Assembly (NCBI GenBank): GCA_013151345.1
Contig: JAADIM010000080.1
Location: forward strand, 1 to 38,773
Length of the DNA stretch: 38,773 nt
Reading direction: 5' to 3'
From: Gammaproteobacteria bacterium
GTDB lineage: Bacteria > Pseudomonadota > Gammaproteobacteria > SG8-11
Part shown: positions 1 through 7,012 of the stretch, in pieces
How the letters are laid out: every line of letters begins with the position of its first letter
How positions within the stretch are numbered: position 1 is the stretch's first letter
Notes under the pieces: generated by a model
Seen by the model: only the letters and a program-made list of their open reading frames with translations
What the model was told of the DNA's origin: nothing
Database searches by the model: none
Program-made: the position numbers and the translations under genes

Positions 1-84
1 TTGGTCCGAACCTCAATGCCCAATGGTTTTAGTTTGGTATCTAAACTTATCGTTATGAGCTTTTCTTTTGCCTTTTTTTGACAG
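1..84. other. window edge, unassigned partial open frames
   Basis: The + strand is open from base 1 to a TGA at 79-81, and the minus strand is also open here, in frame with the broken GNAT gene downstream of its stop. I recognise neither translation. The stretch probably belongs to whatever lies left of the window, on the far side of the REP-like sequence at 85-113. Confidence 0.2.
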
Positions 85-113
85 AGTGCAAAATACAAGA
101 CCTGGCCCCATCA
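85..113. repeat. REP-like half-element
   Basis: The stretch GCAAAATACAAGACCTGGCC followed by CC resembles one arm of the large palindrome at 3889-3953 (shared core GCAA-A-ACAAGAC-TG-CCCC). Motifs of this kind occur dispersed in proteobacterial intergenic DNA, often with REP-associated Y1 transposases; that link is from memory. It lies exactly where the GNAT reading frame stops, so it may mark the breakpoint that truncated the gene. Confidence 0.45.
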
Positions 114-338
114 CTTCCTTCTTGGGAGTATTTCCTTTTTTATAGAGTCATTTGATAAACTAATAAATGCGATCTCTTCACTTTCTTCGCCTAAAACTAA
201 ATACGTTACCGATAGAAGCTGGCTATCACTTTCAATGGAATCGATAGAGAAATATTCATTTAAGTCAGCATCTCCACAATCAAAATCGGGGCGAGCTTCA
301 TAAAAACCTAGCCGACGAAGGGAGCTAAATTTAGGCAG
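111..338 (-). pseudogene. truncated GNAT-family acetyltransferase (toxin-like)
   Basis: The frame reads PKFSSLRRLGFYEARPDFDC, then GDADLNEYF, VTYLVLG and IAFISLSND, which matches the N-terminal third of GNAT acetyltransferases paired with small antitoxin-like proteins. The acetyl-CoA binding half is absent: the frame ends in TGA at a REP-like sequence, leaving about 75 residues. No ATG fits the expected start. A CTG sits where such genes usually overlap the end of the upstream partner, so the start may have mutated as well. The ORF-track start further upstream only runs through the partner gene in another frame. I judge it inactive. Family assignment rests on residue pattern only. Confidence 0.55.
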
Positions 339-498
339 TTTTTGAAGATGGCGATTTTGATACGCGCTCGAAAATAGATTTAGCGCGTTCATACTCCGAC
401 TGATCGACTTTTTTAGTTTTATTATCTTTAATGGCGCGATCAAACCGCACTGCATCTTTACCGTTCAGCATAGGAGTTTCTTTTATTTTGCGTGCCAT
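331..498 (-). CDS. small antitoxin-like partner of the GNAT gene
   Basis: This 55-residue ORF is missing from the ORF track because it is short. It begins MARKIKETPMLNGKDAVRFD and is rich in Lys and charged residues. The KETPxLxGKDAxRF pattern recalls small proteins encoded directly upstream of GNAT toxin-like proteins in many bacteria. Its stop overlaps the expected start of the GNAT fragment, the usual layout of a coupled toxin-antitoxin pair. I see no DNA-binding motif that I can name. With the toxin gene broken, this is probably an orphan antitoxin remnant. The product is predicted cytoplasmic; function is inferred from pairing alone. Confidence 0.55.
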   Translation of the reverse strand: MARKIKETPMLNGKDAVRFDRAIKDNKTKKVDQSEYERAKSIFERVSKSPSSKTA

Positions 499-947
499 TT
501 TAAATTATCCATCAATTGTTATTAAACTAAATATCGTCTCGATAGAGCATATATTTAATGCATCTGTCGTTATTATAGCAGAGTATTTTTCTAACCATCA
601 ATATACCGACAATAATCAAATTATTAGAACATACTCAATCGATACCACTCCTTTTCAAACAACCCGCAACACGCATTTAGAGACTGCATAGCAAGAGTAT
701 TAATGTTTGCCAATTTTTTTTTCGATACAAGGTTATTATTTGCACCACATCTGAGGCCAATAGTACCAGTATTGAATTTAATCAGCGTGGACACCTGAAT
801 CCTAACTACGAAGTACCACGCTTGGCGACAAAAAGGAACTGTGCGCTTTTTAATATAAAAGGGAGTCGTCACCTATTTGATTTTAAATATAATTTGCGGG
901 AAATGGGAGACCTGACACTCGGATTTTTTTCTCAGATTCTCGCAACA

Positions 948-1073
948 GTTCAACTGATTTTTTTAGGTTAAAACTGTCTTTTTGTGTACATCAATTCTAA
1001 TGTCAGTGTTGCCATTGTGGCTGGCAATACGCTAGGTTTTATGCAAATATAATCCTAAATAAATCAGTTGAAC
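948..1073. repeat. 126-bp element bounded by inverted repeats
   Basis: A perfect 13-bp inverted repeat, GTTCAACTGATTT at 948-960 and AAATCAGTTGAAC at 1061-1073, extends inward to 18 bp with one mismatch. The interior has its own small hairpin (TTGCCA/TGGCAA). There is no coding capacity. The shape is that of a miniature inverted-repeat element, but I could not find clear target-site duplications. Confidence 0.45.
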
Positions 1074-1160
1074 CTACTGCGGACGGCCTAATGCATAAAA
1101 AGAGGTGGGGACCGGAGAGGAAAGGCCGCCATTACTTTCGGTTGGAACACAGAGGGACAT

Positions 1161-1190
1161 ATCGAAGCCTGATTTTTCGCTTCGATTTTA
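1161..1190 (+). terminator. hairpin upstream of the lipase gene
   Basis: Eight-bp stem ATCGAAGC/GCTTCGAT with a 10-nt loop, followed by a short T stretch. It could end transcription coming from the left or be a leader structure for the lipase gene 50 bp downstream. Confidence 0.3.
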
Positions 1191-1236
1191 TAAGCACGAT
1201 TTTTTTATTCACAACGTAATCTATCAGGAGGATACA

Positions 1237-1920
1237 ATGGCGTCAGTCAGAGATCTCGCTAAATTTTCGGCCATGGCATACGGTTCAAACAAAATTGATT
1301 ATGGCGATTGGGAAAGAATAAGAGATTTCGGTGATGAATCGGGCCGTGGGTTTCATGCGGTACTCTTCATCAACAAAACAGTAAATGAAGCCGCCTTTGC
1401 GATCAGGGGAACCGATGATAAACATGATCTGTACGATATTGCGCAAATTCGCTTGAGTATACGGCCAGCTCAACTCAGACTCGCGAAAATAGCTTATCAA
1501 GCAGCAGTAAGCTTCTGTAAGGATGAATTAAAACCAGGCTACACACTGTACCTCACCGGCCATTCCCTGGGCGGCGCATTGGCATCGCTGCTCTCCGCTG
1601 ATCATGACGGCCTGCCGACGGTGACGTTTAATTCACCGGGCATGAGAAACACCTACACACTTAACGTCGTGGTGCTTTTAACAATAAAAAATATGTTTGA
1701 TTTGTTGTCAGTGAAAAAAGAAAAAATGCTGCATGTCAGATCCACAGGGGATGTGGTCAGCAAATTGACCGGCGACCATATTGGCAAAGAAATAGATATT
1801 TACGTGAATCATTGGGGCGGCGGCTCCATCGCCGCACGCATTCGTGAGCAGCATGATATCAGCAAGATGTATAACGCTATGGCGAATATGCCGTGGACGA
1901 TGGATGCTTTAGACTGGTAA
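1237..1920 (+). CDS. class 3 lipase / phospholipase-like protein, candidate toxic effector
   Basis: The start chosen is the ATG at 1237, preceded by the strong ribosome binding site AGGAGG; the longer ORF-track start adds 44 residues with no support. The 227-residue product has the alpha/beta-hydrolase nucleophile elbow GHSLGGA with Ser110, a likely Asp172 in TGDVVSKLTG and a likely His206 in EQHDISKM. This is the order of the catalytic triad in class 3 lipases. There is no signal peptide or membrane segment, so it is made in the cytoplasm. It is followed after 21 bp by two paralogous lipoproteins, as for type VI secretion phospholipase effectors with periplasmic lipoprotein immunity proteins. 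No VgrG, PAAR or Hcp gene is in the window, so a secretion route is not shown. Alternatively it is an ordinary intracellular lipase. Confidence 0.8.
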   Translation: MASVRDLAKFSAMAYGSNKIDYGDWERIRDFGDESGRGFHAVLFINKTVNEAAFAIRGTDDKHDLYDIAQIRLSIRPAQLRLAKIAYQAAVSFCKDELKPGYTLYLTGHSLGGALASLLSADHDGLPTVTFNSPGMRNTYTLNVVVLLTIKNMFDLLSVKKEKMLHVRSTGDVVSKLTGDHIGKEIDIYVNHWGGGSIAARIREQHDISKMYNAMANMPWTMDALDW

Positions 1921-1941
1921 ACTCAACAGGAGTTGATCTTT

Positions 1942-2730
1942 ATGACTACGTACCCACCACGCGCCACTGCGCTATTGGTTGTTTTATGGGTTATCGCCGG
2001 TTGCGATAATTTACCCTTCACAAACCCCAGCCAGCAACCGCTGCCCAATGATCAATTGGTGGGCGGCCTGCATCGCGATGCGCCCTTGTTTGTATTCAGT
2101 TATGACAAGGCGTTTGCTCAACGGTTTTCCATGCCCATGGATAAGGCCATTGCATTAAACCCTGGCCTGAAAGCCATCGCTATCGAGTTGCGGCCTGAAA
2201 TAGGGCAAATTGATTGTTATCTCCACCTGTACCTGGATGAGTCGGTCAAGCTGTTTATGCCGGCCAATAGAGTGGATTACACTCGGCAACAAGAGGCCGA
2301 AAGAGTATTCGCCTACGATTTCACCAAGGAAGATTCTGAATGGCGTGGGTCATTTAGTAATCGCGTCATCTACCGAGCAAAATCAGCTGGTCTGCGCTTG
2401 CCAGGTTTTAAGACGATACAGGGTTACGAGCAGTATAAAGAGAATTTTTTGCCCAGACTGAACCTAGTGACTCTTGATATGTTTTGTACTGAGTTGGATA
2501 ACATAGATGGGCCATCCGAGGTTATTTTGCAAAAAGCGGACACGGAGGATTATCTCTTGGGGCATGATGAGATTAAAGAGGTCTATAAAAACGCCTATCA
2601 TTTTGATATTCCCCCCAAATTACGGCAACACTTACAACAAAAATACGCGAATTATGTGCGTGATTTTAATGATTTAGAAAACTCGCGTCTTAATTCTCCC
2701 CATAGAGACCCCACAGTCGAAATTCCCTGA
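1942..2730 (+). CDS. lipoprotein, candidate immunity protein (copy 1)
   Basis: The ATG at 1942 follows CAGGAG with 9-bp spacing. The 262-residue product starts with a short signal peptide and a lipobox ending VIAGC (Cys21), so it should be lipidated and exported. The residue after the Cys is Asp, which in Escherichia coli favours retention in the inner membrane. The mature part has conserved blocks such as GGLHRDAPLFVFSYDKAFAQ and CYLHLYLDES, and no domain I can name. The next gene is a close paralog and overlaps it by one base (TGATG). Placement behind a lipase fits an immunity lipoprotein, by analogy with Tle/Tli pairs; no sequence motif proves this. Confidence 0.75.
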   Translation: MTTYPPRATALLVVLWVIAGCDNLPFTNPSQQPLPNDQLVGGLHRDAPLFVFSYDKAFAQRFSMPMDKAIALNPGLKAIAIELRPEIGQIDCYLHLYLDESVKLFMPANRVDYTRQQEAERVFAYDFTKEDSEWRGSFSNRVIYRAKSAGLRLPGFKTIQGYEQYKENFLPRLNLVTLDMFCTELDNIDGPSEVILQKADTEDYLLGHDEIKEVYKNAYHFDIPPKLRQHLQQKYANYVRDFNDLENSRLNSPHRDPTVEIP

Positions 2731-3521
2731 TGAAAACGCCCACACGCGCTACGGCGCTGTTATTTATTTTATTGTTTACTGCGGGTTGCGATAATTTACC
2801 CTTCACAAACCCCAGCCAGCAACCGATGCCCAATGATCTCTTGATCGGTGGCCTGCATCGCGATGCCCCCTTGTTCGTATTCAGTTATGACAAGGCATTC
2901 GCCCAGCGGTTTTCTATGCCCATTGACAAGGCCATTGAGTTAGACCCCGGCCTGAAAGCCATCGCAATCGAAGTGCGGCCTAAAGTGGGGAAAATCGATT
3001 GTTATCTCCACCTGTATCTGGATGAATCAATTAAGGTCTTTGTTCCGGGAAATAGAAAGGATTACACCAAACGACAAAAGGCCGAAAGAATATTCGCCTA
3101 TGACTTCACCGAGGAAGATTCTGAATGGCGTTGGTCATCATCGAGTCACAATCGCGTCATCTACCAAGCAAAAACAGCCGGTTTGGGCTTATCAGGTTTT
3201 GTGAGGACACAGGGTTACGAGCAGTACAAAGAGGATTTTTTGCCGAGACTGAATTTGGTCACTCTTCATAAGCATTGTAGTGAGCTGGGCAGTGAAAATG
3301 CTCCGTCTGAGGTTATTTTTCAAAAATCGGGCACGGAGGATTATATTTTGGGGCATGAAAAGCCGAAAAAATTATATAACGAAAACACCTATCATTTCGA
3401 TATCCCTCCCAAATTACAACAACATGTTCAGCAATACGTGCGTTATGTGAATCATTTTAATGCGTTAAAAAACTCGACCCTTAACACCCCGCAGAGAAAG
3501 CCGACAATCGAATTCCCTTGA
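2730..3521 (+). CDS. lipoprotein, candidate immunity protein (copy 2)
   Basis: A 263-residue paralog of the preceding lipoprotein, nearly identical in the opening mature part (DNLPFTNPSQQP, GGLHRDAP) and more divergent towards the C-terminus. The lipobox ends FTAGC (Cys20). It begins on the last base of copy 1, so the pair is translationally coupled. Duplication followed by divergence is typical of immunity genes that must match variant toxins. A third copy begins right after its stop but is broken. Function unknown; the immunity role is inferred from context only. Confidence 0.75.
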   Translation: MKTPTRATALLFILLFTAGCDNLPFTNPSQQPMPNDLLIGGLHRDAPLFVFSYDKAFAQRFSMPIDKAIELDPGLKAIAIEVRPKVGKIDCYLHLYLDESIKVFVPGNRKDYTKRQKAERIFAYDFTEEDSEWRWSSSSHNRVIYQAKTAGLGLSGFVRTQGYEQYKEDFLPRLNLVTLHKHCSELGSENAPSEVIFQKSGTEDYILGHEKPKKLYNENTYHFDIPPKLQQHVQQYVRYVNHFNALKNSTLNTPQRKPTIEFP

Positions 3522-3578
3522 ATGACAACCTACCCACGCACCACTGTGCTATTATTTGCGATGATATTACTTGGCTAG
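3522..3578 (+). pseudogene. remnant of a third lipoprotein copy (signal peptide only)
   Basis: MTTYPRTTVLLFA closely resembles the start of copy 1 (MTTYPPRATALLVV), in the expected place one base after the stop of copy 2. After about 40 bases the homology ends and ISAs1 transposase sequence begins, giving a stop at 3576. The ORF track shows this region only in another frame. Confidence 0.7.
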
Positions 3579-3879
3579 ATCAACACAAACAAGGGTGCAG
3601 TTTGAAGAGCATCGGATTAGCAGAATCAGAGCGACACATTAATGATAAGATAACCATTAAACGACGTTACTTTATTTCAAGTCTTAAAACGGATGCTCAA
3701 CAATTTAGAAAGGCTGCCAGAAAACATGGCCGTACTACGTCATATTGCACTAAATCTACTTAAACATGAAACAACAAAAAAACGTGGAATAAAAACAAAG
3801 CGACTTAAATCGGACTGAGACCAAGCATATTTATTCAAGGTTTTAGGATTTACAAGCTAATTTATATGCGATTGCCCTG
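3560..3879 (+). mobile_element. ISAs1-family transposase remnant with right terminal repeat
   Basis: Residues DITWLDQHKQ, LKSIGLAESERHINDK and RRYFISSLKTDAQQF match the C-terminal half of ISAs1-family transposases. The frame then shifts at AAAACATG, and the last part continues one frame on as ENMAVLRHIALNLL, TKKRGIKTKRLK and YLFKVLGF, with an in-frame TGA in place of a Trp codon. The expected block between KHW and ENMA (around HWVLDV and GEDASR) is missing, so an internal deletion joins the two parts. ATGCGATTGCCCTG at the end resembles an IS terminal inverted repeat. It is non-functional and has truncated the third lipoprotein gene. Confidence 0.75.
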
Positions 3880-3888
3880 AAAAGGAAG

Positions 3889-3953
3889 CACGGGGTCGAG
3901 TCTTGTTATTTGCCTTACAATCGAAAAGGCAAGAAACAAGACTTGACCCCGTG
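3889..3953. repeat. REP-like palindrome
   Basis: Two 28-bp arms with three mismatches, CACGGGGTCGAGTCTTG and inward against CAAGACTTGACCCCGTG at the other end, around a 9-bp loop. It lies 9 bp beyond the ISAs1 end and shares its core with the half-element at 85-113. It could fold into a strong RNA hairpin and act as a terminator for the lipoprotein transcript, or be a REP/BIME unit. Confidence 0.7.
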
Positions 3954-3957
3954 TCCT

Positions 3958-4089
3958 TCACAAGTAACCGATGATTTTACCGGCCGGGAAACTGATAACG
4001 ATAAATTTGAAAAGCAATTTAAATTATTGGTTAAAGCATTAAGAACGGGCGACGGCGGTAGAAAAGTGCCACCGGAATCTAAGTTATAG
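3958..4089 (+). pseudogene. C-terminal gene fragment, unidentified
   Basis: An open frame of 43 residues runs from the edge of the palindrome to a TAG (DDFTGRETDNDKFEKQFKLL, then VKALRTGDGGRKVPP). The composition is protein-like, with charged residues and an amphipathic helix pattern, but there is no start codon. It looks like the tail of a gene whose 5' part was lost when the IS or repeat inserted. I do not recognise the family. Confidence 0.35.
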
Positions 4090-4108
4090 AATGGATAAAT
4101 GCTGCTGA

Positions 4109-4498
4109 TTAAGAAGATTCAAAAAATTCTGCGTTAGCTGCTAGGTCTTGGGCTGCGGACATCCATTCTTGTTTCTCATCCGGCCAATCTACTACGTTAG
4201 CATGGCGGGGAGGGTTATTATCAGGATCGAAATCCAAGTTATTGTCGTAAAAATGTTCGGCAATAATATCAATCCGCCCTAACAGAGGCTTTCCCCTTAC
4301 TTCTGCAAATTCGTATCCAATATCCCAAATCCGATTGTCATCCAACTCAATAACTCTAGAGACGGACAAAGTGGCATACCTATCTGGGTAAAACGCTTTA
4401 GGTTTAGGAGTTAAGTCACCTTTTCTAAAATAGGATTTCTCAACAACAAATCTAGTTATTGGTTCATCCGACCCAACAATTGAAGTAAAATCCACCAT
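4109..4498 (-). CDS. conserved hypothetical, third gene of the TIGR04255 cassette
   Basis: A 129-residue soluble protein without signal or membrane segments. Visible blocks are FVVEKSYFRKGDLTPKPKAF near the N-terminus, IWDIGYEF and GKPLLGRIDI in the middle, and RHANVVDWPDEKQEW near the C-terminus. I recall this pattern (an early Lys/Arg-rich stretch, R-x-DI, then HANI-x-WP) from unnamed proteins scattered across bacteria, but know no function for it. It starts 5 bp after the stop of the preceding gene, so the three genes are surely one transcript. It may interact with the two upstream products. Confidence 0.65.
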   Translation of the reverse strand: MVDFTSIVGSDEPITRFVVEKSYFRKGDLTPKPKAFYPDRYATLSVSRVIELDDNRIWDIGYEFAEVRGKPLLGRIDIIAEHFYDNNLDFDPDNNPPRHANVVDWPDEKQEWMSAAQDLAANAEFFESS

Positions 4499-4503
4499 GC
4501 TTT

Positions 4504-5010
4504 TTATTTATAAACATCTTCAATTAATTGTGCCAGTAACGGTGTTATTTTTCCTTTAAACACACCAGAACCTTTTGCTTTTTGATAGTCACCTTCCCCA
4601 AATAATCCTGCAAAATAATACTTACCACCTTTTCCAATATTGACTGTAAACAGGTGCCTTTTATCTACATACCATTCGAAATCTATACTATCGTCTGCGT
4701 CTGCCTCTACACTCGGGACTTTTGTAGATAATGGTAAAGCCTGAAGAAAAGAAAGCGCATATTCTAACGTTTCTTTAGATATAGCTTCGGCACCATCAAC
4801 ACCCCAATATTCTTCCTCGAATTCATCCGCAATAATCTGAAGATCTAGTAGGGCTAATAATTTTCCAGAGCTAACTTCGGTTATATTATCAATAGCAGTC
4901 GTTACCATTTCCAGTATCTTACCTGAATCTTCTCCAACACCTGTTCTAACTTCATCTTTCTCAAAGTTAAAGCTTTCATATTGATTTGTCGTAAATGCCA
5001 ATGCGCTCAT
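4504..5010 (-). CDS. conserved hypothetical, second gene of the TIGR04255 cassette
   Basis: A 168-residue acidic soluble protein. A helical first part includes LLALLDLQIIADEFEEEYWG, then YALSFLQALPLS. A C-terminal part, FEWYVDKRHLFTVNIGKGGK followed by YYFAGLFG, looks like a beta-rich domain. The alternation resembles unnamed proteins that travel with TIGR04255 genes, again from memory. Its ATG overlaps the stop of the TIGR04255 gene by 4 bp (ATGA), giving translational coupling. No catalytic motif is visible. Function unknown. Confidence 0.65.
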   Translation of the reverse strand: MSALAFTTNQYESFNFEKDEVRTGVGEDSGKILEMVTTAIDNITEVSSGKLLALLDLQIIADEFEEEYWGVDGAEAISKETLEYALSFLQALPLSTKVPSVEADADDSIDFEWYVDKRHLFTVNIGKGGKYYFAGLFGEGDYQKAKGSGVFKGKITPLLAQLIEDVYK

Positions 5011-5753
5011 AAATAAGATTCCAAAGTTTTGTCAGTCACACTATTAAAAAATATATTGTTTTTAAAATCGTGAAATTCTTCAAATTTGTCCCATAAAAAT
5101 CCATCTTCTTTAACATCCAACTTTAAAACTTCATATACGTCAATATCCAATAGTATCGACGCTTTCTCAGATTTATTTACACCCTCATAGGCAAGAGTTA
5201 TGTTTGCAGACGAGTCGATGTCGCTGTTTTTTACAGTGGTGCGAGTGATAAACTTCTCGATGCTTGCTGGTATTCCCGCAGGAATAACCGGAGCTCCATT
5301 AAAATACTCTGACAGCTCAGCCCCTAATGGAATATCAATCCTATTGATATACCTTATAGCAATTCGTTTTATGACTTTTGGACTGATGGTATTTTTATAA
5401 ATTGACCAAAACTCTTTTGCCTCGCTACAAACTGACTCCCAGTTATCATAAGGGTGTAATTTGTTAAATGTAAAGCCGTCCTTCCTAAACTGTACAAGCT
5501 TACCCCCTTCCTGATTAAAAAAATGATAACCAACAAAACCTTTATCTAAGGTATCAGAACTTGGGCCCTTATCTACATCCAATGTAAAAATTAGTTCTCC
5601 GCTTCTTAACGGGCGTTTTTCTGGAAAGTTTTTACTAAACGTAGAATATGCTCGTTCAACTAGTTCTTTGTTTAGCGTAGTTACTGGCTCAACCTGAATA
5701 TCAATTAATGCTTCAGTAATTGGAGGATTACTTAATTTTCGTGATTCTGCCAT
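5007..5753 (-). CDS. TIGR04255-family protein
   Basis: 248 residues. The start LSNPPITEALIDIQVEPV matches the signature of the sporadically distributed TIGR04255 family (NPPI-x-EA-x-IDI). Later blocks are GYHFFNQEGGKLVQFRKDGF, KVIKRIAIRYINRIDIP and a C-terminal stretch that ends in an F-F-x-S-V-T motif. The family is known for patchy occurrence in variable regions; no biochemical role is established that I know of. It is the first gene of a compact three-gene operon in the accessory island next to tRNA-Thr. The position and coupling suggest a self-contained module, possibly defence or toxin-antitoxin related, but the sequence does not show which. Confidence 0.75.
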   Translation of the reverse strand: MAESRKLSNPPITEALIDIQVEPVTTLNKELVERAYSTFSKNFPEKRPLRSGELIFTLDVDKGPSSDTLDKGFVGYHFFNQEGGKLVQFRKDGFTFNKLHPYDNWESVCSEAKEFWSIYKNTISPKVIKRIAIRYINRIDIPLGAELSEYFNGAPVIPAGIPASIEKFITRTTVKNSDIDSSANITLAYEGVNKSEKASILLDIDVYEVLKLDVKEDGFLWDKFEEFHDFKNNIFFNSVTDKTLESYL

Positions 5754-5951
5754 TAAATATTTGTCCGTAATTTATCTATCCTAGTCTTTTTTAATTATAT
5801 CACGCACGCGAAGCGTAACTGTGAAGTACCACCAAACTTGAATGGATTTAGTATAGCTTAAGTGATTGATTATAAACATTCTTAGAATCGACTACAAAAC
5901 AGACCGCCGTCCAATTTTAAATTAGCTATCAAAATGTTGTCAAAACAGCGT

Positions 5952-5993
5952 TTAAAAAAGAGTACAACAGCTTGGGGGTTTTGTAACCTGTTG
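5952..5993 (-). terminator. possible terminator downstream of tRNA-Thr
   Basis: On the minus strand CAACAG and CTGTTG form a 6-bp stem around a 17-nt loop, followed after a few bases by six T. It lies 16 bp past the tRNA 3' end. The stem is short and the loop large, so this is tentative. Confidence 0.35.
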
Positions 5994-6008
5994 AAATGGC
6001 AGGTGAAT

Positions 6009-6084
<76 letters not shown>

Positions 6085-6277
6085 ACACTTAAACTTTACT
6101 GAAGTTCGGCAGGATTATAACCTATTGTTCTTGCTATGAAAATAGCTGATATTCCCTTACTTTTACTTCTATATCACTTTTTAGGTTCGCTGGGGGTATT
6201 CAACAGCGGCAAAGGTAACACCTTGTTCAATAGAGAGATTTTTGACAAACATAGCTCCTTTTTAAGAAAAGAACTGA

Positions 6278-7012
6278 TTAATTGCATGGTTCTTCTTGTT
6301 TTTTTATGTCCTCGAACCCACCTATAATGTCCTCCCATGCTGAGTTTGTTAGGGGGCTACGAATGGTTTCTTTAATGGTTAGCCAAAATTCGTTTCTAAT
6401 TTTGTAGTGTTTTTCAACGGTGGGGTTAAATCCAAGCTTTTTAAGGTTCAGAATTCGTTTTTGTGCGGTTGATCTTGCTCTGAAAATGCCTAGGGAAATA
6501 TCACCTTTCTTTTTACCTTCACGGATCAGGTATACATCTTCAACTCCCTTTTCCTTAAATTTCTTTATTTTTTTTATTGCCGCCTGTTTATTGCTAGTTG
6601 GTATAAGCACCCAGTATCTGAAACGTTCTTTTTTTTCTTCTAAGTATATATTGGCTAAGGCGCCATAGCTTTTTATTCTGTCTAAAGATCGCGTTGCATT
6701 TAATTTCACGCTATATGGCCCTAGTTTGAAACAATTTGTAATTTCATTTTTTGCCAAATTTTCTACTTCTAATTTTGCTTCATCAACGCGTGTTGTGATC
6801 GATTTTTCTTTCAAAGAAGTAGTTCCAGGGATCGTTTCGTTTTTTGATAAATTGGATTGGTCCGTTTCATGCAATAAGGCAATAGTTTTATAACGCGAGT
6901 TTCCATTTGTGTCGTTTGATTTTGGTATAAGCGCTGGGCTATCTGATTGGCTAAACTGCCAACCAAAGAAGACAATATTCAACAACAACATAAAAATGAA
7001 CGCAAGTTTCAT
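6278..7012 (-). CDS. SPOR-domain inner-membrane protein
   Basis: 244 residues: one N-terminal membrane segment (about residues 3-18, LAFIFMLLLNIVFFGWQF), a polar linker, then a C-terminal half with the look of a SPOR domain (LGPYSVKLNATRSLDRIKSY, RYWVLIPTS and a second unit with DVYLIREG and ISLGIFRA). SPOR domains bind denuded peptidoglycan glycan strands, so the protein should sit in the inner membrane facing the periplasm. Its ATG overlaps the coaX stop by 4 bp. A small membrane-anchored SPOR protein after coaX is a recurrent arrangement, for example in Pseudomonas. The exact role is unknown. Confidence 0.75.
   Translation of the reverse strand: MKLAFIFMLLLNIVFFGWQFSQSDSPALIPKSNDTNGNSRYKTIALLHETDQSNLSKNETIPGTTSLKEKSITTRVDEAKLEVENLAKNEITNCFKLGPYSVKLNATRSLDRIKSYGALANIYLEEKKERFRYWVLIPTSNKQAAIKKIKKFKEKGVEDVYLIREGKKKGDISLGIFRARSTAQKRILNLKKLGFNPTVEKHYKIRNEFWLTIKETIRSPLTNSAWEDIIGGFEDIKKQEEPCN

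Larger units (their letters stand above)
499..1236. other. 738-bp stretch without a convincing gene
   Basis: AT-rich DNA between the antitoxin-like gene and the lipase. The ORFs at 431-691 and 624-872 have no recognisable product and low-complexity composition. It holds the inverted-repeat element at 948-1073 and a hairpin at 1161-1186. The stretch GAAGTACCAC near 810 recurs near 5832, within otherwise weakly similar surroundings. Confidence 0.5.

Noticed and set aside
431-872. ORFs of 86 and 82 residues in the left gap
   Set aside because: Low-complexity composition, no domain pattern and no ribosome binding site convincing enough to call.
3518-3763. 81-residue ORF as an intact gene
   Set aside because: Its first 14 codons are the third lipoprotein remnant in the wrong frame and the rest is part of the ISAs1 transposase remnant.
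790-5840. Direct repeat GAAGTACCAC (near 810 and 5832) as island borders
   Set aside because: Only about 10 identical bases with weak flanking similarity; could be chance.
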